Below, one piece after another: positions 31,266 to 41,205 of a stretch of 64,000 bases of DNA (positions are counted from its first letter, which is position 1; the number at the start of each line of letters is the position of its first letter). The stretch spans positions 51,693 to 115,692 of the forward strand of contig CAUYUJ010016492.1 of NCBI GenBank assembly GCA_963575745.1, given 5' to 3'. The notes under the pieces are model-generated. The model was not told where the DNA came from, did not search any database, and was given only the letters and a program-made list of their open reading frames with translations. The stretch comes from Prorocentrum cordatum. Taxonomy: Eukaryota > Sar > Dinophyceae > Prorocentrales > Prorocentraceae. A program made the translations under genes and the position numbers.

Positions 31266-31869
31266 TACATTACCTCGCATCCCCCAAACATGACTGGGGA
31301 GGGAACCAGACTGAACATGCATTTCCTAGATCTCTCCCCCCCCCCCCGCGTAGAGACAAATGAGGAGCAGCATGAGGGTCGTCAGCACCGACCGCATGGC
31401 TTGCCCCAGTCCCTCCAGGCGGGACGGGGGAGTGGCTGATCAGACGGACGAGGAATGGGAGGAGGAAGAACAACAAGCACGAGGAGGATGATAGAAGGGG
31501 AGAGAAAAACGAGGATGAGGGAGGACCAAGAAGACGACGAATAATGCAGTGGATCCACTTCCTGGAATGTCAAAGGAACAGCGATGGAAGGACCTAACAA
31601 ACAGCGAGCCCCCTGCGGACCGGAAATTTTCCAAATTCAAACGTTTTGCGTGCTGCCAGCGTCGGGTGGTCGGCGGGCGGTTTGGAGTGGCAGAAACTCT
31701 GGCAGGTGATGCATTCAGTGCGGGTCGCAGGGCGTGTAGAAGTAGCAACTAAGCAAGCACACTGAATCCCAGACTTGAGCTGCCAGAAGGTCAGATGGAG
31801 CCCCACGGTCATGCACTGTCCCTGGGCGGGCGTCTGAAATGCAATTCTTGTTTGCCGGCCCCGCTCCGC
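31266..31869. other. No recognisable gene
   Basis: GAGGA-rich patches near 31440-31530 and a 67-codon plus-strand ORF (31549-31752) with no motif. Confidence 0.35.
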
Positions 31870-32065
31870 GAACCACCCCCGACCCGCCCGACTGCGACAC
31901 CCCACCCCCAACCCAACCCACCACGCGACCCACCCGCGACCCATCCGCGAACCACCCGCGTCCCACCCGCGATCAGACCGCGACCCACCCGTGATCCACC
32001 CACATCTGCCCCAAGACCGACCCACGACCCACGCGCGACCCACGCCCGCGAGCCATCCGAGATCC
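31870..32065. repeat. GACCCACCCGC minisatellite
   Basis: About 17 degenerate units of 10-11 bp (ACCCGCGACCC type) on the plus strand. Confidence 0.75.
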
Positions 32066-32489
32066 ACCGACGTTGTCTTACGGCAAAGAAGGCTTCGCAT
32101 GAGGCGGCTCTGTTTGCCAGAACCATCGGCGCCTGCGGCGAGCTTGAAACTGACATTCGAACTTCGCGGCCCACCGACATTCCGCCCTGCGACACGCCAA
32201 CCTTCCCTTGCGTAAAGATCGGCGCCTGCGGCGGGCTGCTCGTTCAGAAGACGTCAGCGCCCGCGGCGAGCTCCTCTACATCGCCGGCTCGAGCCCCGCA
32301 GCCCCGGCAAGGCAGCCCCAGGCGACCACACCCACACTTACCCTCGATCGTGGGGCCTAGGCATCCATACCCATACCTTCTGGAGCCCTGCCCCAGGGTC
32401 CAGAGGCAATCGTGGTTGTGGGCACCCTCCTGCCCTCCCGGGCCGAAAAGTCTTCAACCCCCCCAAGTCAAGCCACGACTACTCTGGCA
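32066..32489. other. No recognisable gene
   Basis: GCGCCTGCGGCGAGCT occurs at about 32129 and related copies at 32223 and 32259, a small repeat. No motif in any frame. Confidence 0.35.
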
Positions 32490-33120
32490 CTCCTCCTCCT
32501 CCTCCTCCTCCTCCTCCTCCTCCTCCTCCTCCTCCTCCTCCTCCTCCTCTCCTCCTCCCTCCTCCTCCTCCTCCTCCTCCTCTCCTCCTCCTCCTCCTCC
32601 TCCTCCTCCTCCTCTCTCCCTCCTCCTCCTCCTCCTCCTCCTCCTCCTCCTCCTCCTCCTCCTCCTCCTCCTCCTCCTCCTCCTCTCCTCCTCCTCCTCC
32701 TCCCTCCTCCTCCTCCTCCTCCTCCTCCTCCTCCTCCTCCTCCTCCTCCTCTCCTCCTCCTCCTCCTCCTCTCCTCCTCCCTCCTCCTCCTCCTCCCTCC
32801 TCCTCCTCCTCCTCCTCCTCCTCCTCCTCTCCTCCTCCCCTCCTCCTCCTCCTCCTCCTCCTCCTCCTCCTCCTCCTCCTCCTCCTCCTCCCCCTCCTCT
32901 CCTCCTCCTCCTCCTCCTCCTCCTCCTCCTCCTCCTCCTCCTCCTCCTCCTCCTCCTCCTCCTCCTCCTCCTCCTCCTCTCTCCTCCTCCCCTCCTCCTC
33001 CTCCCTCCTCCTCCTCCTCCTCCTCCCTCCTCCTCCTCCTCCTCCTCCTCCTCCTCCTCCTCCTCCCCTCCTCCCTCCTCCTCTCCTCCTCCTCCTCCTC
33101 CTCCTCCTCCTCCTCCTCCC
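32490..33120. repeat. (CTC)n array, about 630 bp
   Basis: The longest pure pyrimidine stretch of the window. CTC repeats are broken only by occasional CTCTCC or CTCCC phase shifts, and the plus strand is all C and T. Leu/Ser/Pro and Gly/Glu/Arg ORFs across it are artefacts. Confidence 0.95.
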
Positions 33121-34060
33121 GAGGGGGCCCCTCCCGTAGGGGAGGGGTCGGGACCCTAGGGTCCTCCTGGCGTAGGCGGGGAGCGCCGGGCCCGAGGGGC
33201 GAAAAGCCCCCGCACCCCGGGGGACGCCGCCAAAGCACGGTTTCCTTCCCCCGGGGGGGTCGCCAGGTCCCGTGGCCTCCCCCAGGGCGGTGCTGGGTCC
33301 CCCCCAGCGCTCGCCGCCCTGGGGCGGGACCGGCGGCTCGTCTCTGTCGTGTCGTTCGTCCGTGTCGTGTCGTTCGTGTCGTGTCGTCCGTTGCGTCCCC
33401 CCGTCGTGTCGCGTCGTGTCGTGTCGCCTTTTTGGTTCGGTCCTGGGGGCCCCGGGGTCCGAAACCGCGGCCACCTGTGGAGCAGGTGGTGGGTAGGTTG
33501 GGCGTCGGAGCTCGGCTCCGGCGCCCCCTACCCCGATCAGGGTGCGCGGAGCACGGTCTCCTTGCGCTCCCTGTTCGCGCTCGGCACGCCACGGGGGCAT
33601 GGCCCCGACACTGGCGCTGCCGCTGCAGTCTCAGCCTCCTGGCTGGGCTGCGTTGGCGTTGAACTTGCTCATCGAAGTGGATGTTGATGTTAAAAAAATC
33701 CTCCTCCTCCTCCTCCTCCTCCTCCTCCTCCTCCTCCTCCTCCTCCTCCTCCTCCTCCTCGTGGGAGACCGTGAATGTTGGTATCGGCCCTGTGGTGGCT
33801 GGCCCTCGCACTGGTGGGGTCGCCCAACACGGAATTTGCTTCGCTGGGCGTCGCCGGCGCGCGTGCGCGAAGCACCGCTGCCCGCGGGCAATGCCATAGA
33901 CGCTTCGCCGTACTGCCCAACGTAGAAGATGGTTCCATACGCTCTGACGCTCTGACGGCACACAGCCCCCCTCCTCCTCCTCCTCCTCCTGCTCCTGCTC
34001 CTCCTCCTCCTCCTCCTCCTCCTCCTCCTCCTCCTCCCCCTCCTCCTCCTGCTGCGCCTC
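33121..34060. other. GC-rich region with GTGTC repeats and two CTC runs
   Basis: GTGTC/GTCGT pentanucleotide repeats at about 33340-33428, CTC runs at 33701-33761 and 33965-34050, and GGGACCC/GGGTCC hairpins near 33121-33170. No ORF with recognisable content. Confidence 0.6.
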
Positions 34061-34333
34061 CTCCTCCCTCTCCACTTGCGCGGCCCTTATGATTACCGGG
34101 AGAGGCGGTGCGGCCTCAGCAAGGTTATGTGCTGCGAAGGCGAGCCAGAACTGCGCCAAAGAGGGCGGGACGTGGCTTGCTCGAACCTTTTGGCCCATCG
34201 CGCAAGAAACTCATTCGCACGATATCGGGTCGGGTGGGGAGAGCGGTCGGTCCTCTCGCTGGAGGCGGGCCAGACGGCCAACGCAACTCAGGAGGTGGTC
34301 ACATGAGGCACTGCAGAGAACGGCAGGCCACCT
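34061..34333. other. No recognisable gene
   Basis: Overlapping frames are open, but I see no motif or repeat. Confidence 0.35.
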
Positions 34334-34450
34334 TGCGCGTGCGTGCGCGTGCGTGTGCGTGCGCGTGCGTGTGCGTGCGCGTGCGTGTGCGCGCGCGTGT
34401 GTGTGCGCGCGCGTGTGTGTGCGCGCGTGTGTGTGCGCGCGTGTGTGTGC
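34334..34450. repeat. Alternating purine-pyrimidine GCGTGT tract
   Basis: About 117 bp in which GC and GT dinucleotides alternate (GCGTGCGTGCGCGTG and GTGTGTGTGCGCGC types). Such a tract can adopt Z-DNA. Confidence 0.85.
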
Positions 34451-35587
34451 CGGCGCTCTCTTCCCTGCGCCGCTCACCGCAGCAATTTTAGACACAAGTT
34501 GAGTTGTGGCAGGATCTAAACACCAGTTCACTTTCTGTAGAAGTGTCAGCTTGAATCGAAGAGCCATTGCATAAACAGATCGTCGAGGAACTTGTCTGCT
34601 TGAATCGCCGAGGAGCCCCCTTTCCAGGGTTAGGGGCACGACTTCCTGGGTCTTTCGCGGTCGGTATTGCTTCTGCAGTTACAGCATTACACGCACGCTG
34701 CCGACTCGTGCACGAGCATCTCGTCGTGCGAACCCTTGGACAGCAGGTGCCGTCGCGCAGAGATGTCTTGCAAGCTAACCCAGAGGTAAGCGGGGGAAAA
34801 AATAGTCTTTCCCTGAATAGGCCCTGACTTGATGCTGACTCCTTTTGCTTTCCTCCTCCTTCCTCCGTCGGGCCGGGCGAAGGGGGGGTGGCAAAGAGAA
34901 TCTTTACAAGTCAGATGCATTTCTGTGCGCAGCTAGCTTTTTCGGCGCCCCCGGGCCAGAGGCGGTCATGCATCGAGGGGGATGCTCAGCAGCGGGGTCG
35001 AAGACAACAACATGCAGCATGCTGCGGAGCCCCCCCCTTTCCACCCCACTTCGTCCTCCCGCCTCCTATTTGTCCCCCCCTCCACGAAGCAGTGGTGCCG
35101 AAAACAAACACCCAACACCGCCCATAACCACGCGATGGTTACTCTGCTTTTCGAGCCGTCATTGCTTCGTGGCCTCCGGTAATGGCCGCATGACTTTCGT
35201 CTGGCCGACGGTCGCAGCAGGAGGGCTCGCAGCACTGCTGGCGCTGCACGACGCCAGACACTGTCGCACTCGCTGGGGGAGAAAGGAAGGCCGTGCTAGC
35301 GTTTTGGATACAGCTCTGGATGAGCCAGAGAGGACCAGCTGAAAGGGAATGGAACAAAAAGAGAGCGGGGGCAATCTGGGAGCATGGACTGTCACACTCC
35401 CAGAGCTTTTCCCAGCCATTCTCTGCTAAGCTGAACACCAGGGCGCGCTAGCGCCGCGCGCACACAGCTGGCAGACTCGCGGCGACGGAAGCTGAGAAGA
35501 AGGCAAGCGAGACTACCTCCAAAGACGAGGGAGCATGACCGAGGGTCTTCAACCTCGTGCAACTGCACGCATACGTTGATCGTGCAG
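34451..35587. other. No recognisable gene
   Basis: Overlapping ORFs up to 165 codons (34845-35342, plus) and 99 codons (minus). None has a motif I recognise. Confidence 0.35.
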
Positions 35588-35938
35588 TCACGCGGCAAAC
35601 CTCTCACGCAACTCTGGCTTCTCCTTCGTCAGACCGTCGGCGATCATGACATCCGTCGGCACCCGCCAGAAGTATCGGAAGCTCAGTGCATCCCTAAGGG
35701 CATCGACTGTCAGAGGAGCCCGTTCTTCTTTCAGGAAAGCGCTGTTCTGGAGCACCGTGTCGCACGGGCTCTGGCAACCGCTTGCGCAGCAGTGCTCCCA
35801 GCGTGCGAGTGCCGTCGATTGCCGATCCGTATCCGAGAAGCTGGCCGAGGCACAAGGGCGACGAAGCGCGCGGCGTCGATGCCAGAATCCACCATGAATC
35901 CGTTCTGCCGCCAGCATACTCCTCACGACGCGCTTCAC
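35588..35938 (-). pseudogene. Copia-like RNase H C-terminal fragment
   Basis: The minus-strand frame reads SGCQSPCDTVLQNSAFLKEE, then RAPLTVDALRDALSFRYFWR and VPTDVMIADGLTKEKPELRE. The last part is the hallmark end of the RNase H domain in Copia-type polyproteins, where a W-V-P-x-x-x-x-x-AD-x-LTK motif closes the domain. The first part corresponds to the (T)DCKSLYD box. Asp before Cys, a catalytic position, is Gly here. No RT, integrase or LTR was found nearby, and the frame breaks upstream. It is an isolated remnant about 350 bp long. Confidence 0.55.
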
Positions 35939-36931
35939 TCGGTCCTCCTCCTCCTCCTCCTCCTTCTCCTACGTATCCCTCCTCCGTCCATTCGCGGCGC
36001 GCCAAGGTGTGCGGCGCAAGGGGGTCGGACTTCTCATGAGGCATAGGGTATCTGAGAAGGGCTCGGAGGCTTCGGAGCAGGCCTCTTGAAGGCGGGAGGG
36101 CTTCTGGGACCCCCCCCCCTTGCCTTCTCTGCCAGCCATCCCCTCGCACCCACCTTTTCTTGCGCGCCGCCGACCATCCCTCCCCGCTCCCTCTCTCCGT
36201 CCTTCCTCCAGCTAAGACGAAGCCAAGACGAGGACGAAATCGGATGAGATAAATCGTGAATCTCTGAGATCTGGCGGCTCTGAAGAATGTCTCGGGCGCC
36301 GCGGCTTTCTCAGAGCGTTCCGGAACGCTCTGAGATCGTTCTGGAATGCTCTGGAACAGAATCATCATTGTCATGGCTCCGCCCGGCCAGCCCTCCCTCA
36401 GTCATCCGTCCTCCATCCTCCCTCTTCCGAGCCGCCATCTGGATCGGAGAGTTTGGCCGAGCGGCCGCGCCATGCCCCACCCTTCACTTGATGGCTAATC
36501 TCGCACCCGAATCGAGCTGGCGGCCAGGCGATGTTACGAGCGATAGGGTGGAATCCGATGTGGGCCTCGGGGAGCCGCCTCGAGGAGATCCTGATGCAGA
36601 CCTCCTCCCTGGACGTGGTCGCGCTGATTGGCACGACGTCTTGCAGAAGGGAGGCCGAGAATGTACTTGCATCTTGTATCCAGAGGAGGAGGATCTACGA
36701 GTGTGTAGTCCCACCAGCCCTTTGGGCGTGAGTGGTTTAGAGAGCCCGCTCTGTTCTCAACCCCCCTTCTTCCCCTTCGGGGAGGGGTTTACCCCTCCCC
36801 CTACCCCCTCCCCCTGGGCCTGGAGAGGGCGCCCCGCGGGTGGTTGGAGGGGTCTTTTTCGACTCCTGGGAGGGCTAAAAAACGACACCCCTCACGAGGA
36901 TTCTGGCCCCGACGGGGGGAGGCAGAAACAT
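35939..36931. other. No recognisable gene; CTC patch and palindrome
   Basis: A short CTC run at 35943-35970, a 24-bp perfect palindrome at 36310-36333 with degenerate copies around it (about 36260-36362), and C/G-tract hairpins near 36755-36825. ORFs are without motifs. Confidence 0.45.
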
Positions 36932-37125
36932 GCTCCCCTCTTCTTTGAAGCCAAAATCATTGATTTTACTACGGTTTTGGCCCCATTTTGGCCTTCTGAG
37001 GGGACAGCGCTAATTAAAGCTCCCCTCTTCTTTCAAGCCACAATCATTGATTTTACTCAGACTTTTGGCCCCATTTTGGCCTTCTGAGGGGGCAGCGCTA
37101 ATTAAAGCTCCCCTCTTCTTTGATC
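36932..37125 (+). repeat. 87-bp tandem repeat, two copies plus a partial
   Basis: Copies start at 36932, 37019 and 37107 (GCTCCCCTCTTCTTT); the first two are nearly identical and contain ATCATTGATTTTACT and CCCCATTTTGGCCTTCTGAG. Confidence 0.85.
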
Positions 37126-37135
37126 GATTTCCTCC

Positions 37136-37260
37136 AAGATGGCCCCAAGAAGCGCCCAGGAGGCACCAAGAGGCCCCAAGATGGCCCCAAGAGGCCCCCA
37201 GGAGGCCCCCAAGAGGATCCCAAACGGCCCAAAGAGGCCCCCCCGAGGCACCCAAGACGC
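37136..37260 (+). repeat. Dispersed CCCCAAGA minisatellite, array 3
   Basis: Short array of GATGGCCCCAAGAGG-type units in plus orientation, starting right after the 87-bp repeats. Confidence 0.65.
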
Positions 37261-37325
37261 CGAAAAGCCCATCAGGACGACCCTCTACTCGCCTGGGCGT
37301 CGTTTCTGGACGGGCAGGAGGAGGG

Positions 37326-37510
37326 GCCCGAACGACTCACACCAGGACGAGGGGCCCGAACAACTCACACCACGAGAAGCCCGAACGACTCACACCAGGA
37401 CGAAGAGCCCGAACGACTCACACCACGAAGAGCCCGAACGACTCACACCAGGAAGAAGGGCCCGAACGACTCACACCAGGACGAGAAACCCCAAACGACT
37501 CAAACCACGA
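37326..37510 (+). repeat. 25-29-bp tandem repeat, seven copies
   Basis: GCCCGAACGACTCACACCA followed by GGACGA or CGA variants recurs seven times, with variable unit length at the GA-rich end. It lies about 180 bp upstream of the LINE. Confidence 0.8.
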
Positions 37511-37689
37511 GGAGCGCTTTCTCTCCCTCCTCCTCCGCCTCGTCCTTCTCCCGCTCCCACCACAAGGAGGATGTACAAGGAGGCGGGAGGAAGGAGGAAC
37601 AGGGGAGATATGCGGGGACAGGCGGAAACACGCCTGAAAAACACGACGGTCGGCATGCTTCGCTAGAGTTGCTGTTTTGAGATGGGCTG

Positions 37690-38745
37690 GTGGGGATACG
37701 CGAAGCGTGAAGAATTGTTCCTGGGAGGTACACGAACAGGAGTTGTGGGGTCATGATCGTACTGGGAGAGAGGTACAGAGAGAATGACGTTATCAGAGCA
37801 TGGCCGAGTCCACCATCGGCGGGGGGGGATCTATTGCGATACGTATCAAACGGGGGACGATCGACTTGTTGGTGATGGCTGTGTATTTTCCCCCGGCCCG
37901 GGAAGCCAGGTGACATTGCGCTGTACATGCAGACGGCTCGAGTTCTAAAAGATTGGATGAATGCTGTGTTCAATGAGATACCCCAGAGATGCCAGCCGAT
38001 GGTATTTGTGGACGCCAACGACGGTATTGGAGAAACGAGGGAAAGTGGAAGCTGGCAGCGTGCGGAGAGTGACTCGATCGGCCCCACGGCGACCCGCGAG
38101 GCGAGGAGACATGGAGCAGGCGAACAGCTGCGACTTCTGGCGGATCGGCATCAGTTGGTCGTTGCTAATAATCTCGGGCTTCGGGAGTTTACGTATTTTG
38201 GACCAAATACATGCAGTCTTCTTGATTTCTGTTTAGTCGCACGTGGGGTGCAAGATTGTATTGAACGATGTCACCCACTACATACGTTGGACAAGCAGTT
38301 GCAGGCAATAAAAGGGAAAGGCCCACGTGATCACCTTCCAGTATTTATATCGCTGAGATGGGAAAAAGACTGGCAATTCAGAGCGCCCGCCCAAACGTCG
38401 CGATGGGATCGGGGCAAACTTATGGACGCACTGAAGTATGGCGCCAAGAAGGCAGAATTTCTATCGGCAATAGTTGAGAAGTTGACGGCAACCGAGCATG
38501 AGTGGATTCCTTTGATGATGCTTCCGAACCCAGATAAAGCTTTCGATTTTCTTGAGGAAGTTATGGTAAGTTGTGGAAAGGAGTTTTTCCAGCGTGGACC
38601 AATCTCGAATCAATATCGAGAGGACGCACTTCGGCGCAGGCAACTTCTTGCTGAACGTTGCAGATTGCGAGAATTGATATCAGCTGGAGTTGAACTTGAG
38701 CAGGTGGAGACGGAGTTGAAGCAGTTAAGTCAGCAGATGAAATAG
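37690..38745 (+). pseudogene. LINE endonuclease domain
   Basis: The region 37690-37926 supplies the N-terminal part in changing frames (GVMIVLGERYRENDV, then IKRGTIDLLVMAVYFPP). From 37927 one frame runs 272 codons. It holds MVFVDANDGIGE (the GDFN-equivalent D-x-N), FTYFGPNTCSLLDFCLV (the S-x-x-D-F/Y box) and GPRDHLPVFISLRW (the S/D-H box). These are the metal- and DNA-binding residues of apurinic-like endonucleases that nick target DNA for priming. The catalytic Asp, Asn and His positions look intact; the frameshift before 37927 disables it. The ATG at 37927 is internal to the domain. The TAG at 38743-38745 interrupts a frame that otherwise continues into the RT part. Confidence 0.7.
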
Positions 38746-40277
38746 ATACGACAAAGCCACGTGCAGAAACGACGGGAAGGATTGGAACAGGAAATTTACG
38801 AGGCGTGGGAGCAGAGGCAAGTTGCGGTCGCGATGAGGCTAAGTCGTTTTGCAGCCAGATGCCGTTTCGGACCAAAGAAAAGAGATTCGAGATTATTCAA
38901 AGGATCGTCTCCTACAGCAGCGGAGTGGCTACAACACTGGGAGCAGGCAGGACGCGACGGAGGAATGAGTGCTACTGAGATTGGTTGGAATGAATGGCAA
39001 CCACAGCAACTCAACACCTCAAGGTCGCCTTTGACTGAAGCCAACGTGTGTGCTGCAGAGGAAGACAACGAGAGGATTGAATCCAGATCTCGACGGGCCC
39101 CGCGTCGCCGTGCTGTACCAGAAGGAACGACGCCCTCTGAGCTCTGGCATCTATGCTTGCACCCTCTGCGACAATTTTCCAATCGTAATCGGCGTGGTCT
39201 TGGATTTCAGTCTGAACTACCTGATATGACAATATTTCGTGACTTGATGGTGGCTGGGTTCAGAAATATCCGACGGAATGAACGTGCACCGGTCTACTGG
39301 CAACGCAGTTCGGGGTGTGCGCCGAGGAAGTCGAACAAGCCAGGCCCTGCAGGGAAAGGTGTGGTGCACATATTGCCGTCTCTTGGGAAGATGTTTTTTG
39401 CTGATATTTTGCAGGTGCCACCCGACTCGTTCGACCACGGCTTCGTGCAGGCAAGGAGAAGTGAGGATACGACTTTGGGAGTACAGGTGGTTGCGTGGAG
39501 GATGTCACAAAGTGGGTGCTCCTACACTGCGAGCTTGAAAGATCTATCAAATGCATTTGCTTGTGGGGATTGGGCGGAGCTGGAATCCACGGCGCAGCAG
39601 TACTCGAGAGAGGATCATGTAGATTAGCTATTCAGAGATTCCGAGAGGCAACTATCAATCTCCCGAGTGGTGATCGAGACCTACTGATTAAGACGGGAGA
39701 GGGCGACCCTTTCACGGTTCGATTGTTTCAAGGCACTTCGCGGTATCCCATCCTTGCTTGGCTAAGTCAGATCAAGCCCGTACTCATGACCTCTCTCGAG
39801 TGTAGGTGGAAGAATACCGTTGTGGACCTCTCTTTGCGGAAATTTGCAGCCGATTTGTGGAAGTTCGACGTGGCGCCACCAGAGTTCCAGTTGAAGGATT
39901 TTGTTCAGCAGCTAGCCGTTTCAGATTCCATACTAAATTTGGAGCTGGAGAAGATCGGATATGCCCAGAACGTCTCAAAGCAGGAGTTCCTGGCCAGGAT
40001 CGAAGGTGCAGATGCTGCTCGGTGCAAGAGGTGGCTAAACAAACATGTTTCTGAAGTCTTGGGAGGCAGTGCCAGACAAGAAACGCGGTACTTGGGTCCC
40101 AGAGTGTGCCTTGATGGAAGGACGGGGGTGGAGCTCCAACTTCGCCTCAATTCAACCTCGAGTACTTTCTGGAGTCTTGGAGGTATTAGGCAATCATCAC
40201 TCCCCTGGAAATGTAAAATATACCTGCTTATTAGTCTACCTCAAACGCCTTACTTAGCGGACTGGAACCCGTGCTGA
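38746..40277 (+). pseudogene. LINE reverse transcriptase domain with altered catalytic box
   Basis: The first part stays in the endonuclease frame to the stop at 39627. It includes a charged linker, then APVYWQRSSGCAPRKSNKPG and GVVHILPSLGKMFF (fingers), and SYTASLKDLSNAFACGDW, which fits motif A with its catalytic Asp. After a frameshift near 39615-39625 the next frame (to 40277) has GEGDPFTVRLF (motif B region), VDLSLRKFAADLWK and SKQEFLARIEG. The box that should read YADD reads FAAD: codon GCC at 39849-39851 replaces a catalytic Asp. The thumb follows with TRYLGPRVCLDGRTGVELQL. The polymerase is inactive for at least two reasons. Confidence 0.75.
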
Positions 40278-40329
40278 TGACGAAATCGCAGTACACACAT
40301 ATCGATCATAATTTGGGTATTTCTGCAGG

Positions 40330-41205
40330 GTGGCCGTAAAGGGGAAGGCATGCGACAGGGAGGGCGATAAGATCAGGAGCTGGGGGACGGAGGAGCTCTT
40401 AGACTACTGGAAGCTAGTGTCGTCCGATATCGAGATGCTCGTACGTAGGCTTCAGTGGTACCAGGGGTGGGCCCGAAAACCTGATCAACATAGTCAAGAA
40501 CTCGGGGCTCTCTTTGGGCAATGGGAGTGTCAGACGTTAAATTTTATCCCGCGGCCATATTCGGGGCTCGCTCCTGCGGCTTCCCCATGGGCTCGTAGGA
40601 TGGCGGAGGATTTTCAGAGTGCCAGCGTGTTGGTGGATGAGCCGTCTGTCTTGCCCCTGCTGTCCGCGAACCCGTCTCGCATTGTGGAGTCAGAGGTCGC
40701 TCGGGAGCTCATTCGTTCCGACTTCGCGGAGATCCGTTGGCGACCTATGAGAAAGAGTATCCCCCCTCCTGGTTGGCATCCCCCTGCCCATGTTGAGGAT
40801 GACGATCGTGCGTGGCTTGAAGGAGTTGAGGAGGCTAAACCTCGGGTATGTAATTGGAAGGAGGAGGACGGGGAGGTATGCAACACGTGCTTTGAGCCAC
40901 GGGCGCAGCTATTGAATCATCGTCGAGCGTGCCACCATGTTCGCTCTCTTGCGCATGTCTTGACGTGCACAAACCAATGCATCGTGTGTCGGGGGGCGTT
41001 CCAGAGTGAGATCACGGCTGCTCGGCACCTGGCGTCTGGTATGATCTCGGGGGGGATGTCCGCCGAAGGGGAGTACGACATTTCGAGAGATTGCGGAGCC
41101 CGTTTCCCTGGAGCGTGTGCTGTGCAAGACGACGGCCGAGAACCCCGAGGCCCTCCGTATCCATTTGCTCGGGCATTTACCTCACCCTGTCCAGCCCGCC
41201 GTTGA
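40330..41205 (+). pseudogene. LINE C-terminal region with C2H2-like motifs
   Basis: Open for 291 codons in the same frame as the endonuclease. It starts GKACDREGDKIRSWGTEELL, then VRRLQWYQGWARKPDQHSQE, typical of the region after RT in dinoflagellate LINEs. It contains ARELIRSDFAEIRWRPMRKS, and then a Cys/His region: ...VCNTCFEPRAQLLNHRRACH... and NQCIVCRGAFQSEITAARHL, each with C-x2-C and His spaced like C2H2 zinc fingers. Such fingers at the LINE C-terminus probably bind nucleic acid. The last part from about 41120 is out of frame. It follows the RT ORF after a frameshift near 40330. Confidence 0.65.

Noticed and set aside
32468-34198. A 576-codon minus-strand ORF and overlapping long plus-strand ORFs
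   Set aside because: Most of the length is the CTC array. The non-repeat flanks have no recognisable domain.
37062-37082. CCCATTTTGGCCTTCTGAG as a possible spliced-leader relic
   Set aside because: It shares only the CATTTTGGC core with the dinoflagellate leader, it is inside an 87-bp tandem repeat, and the following bases do not match.
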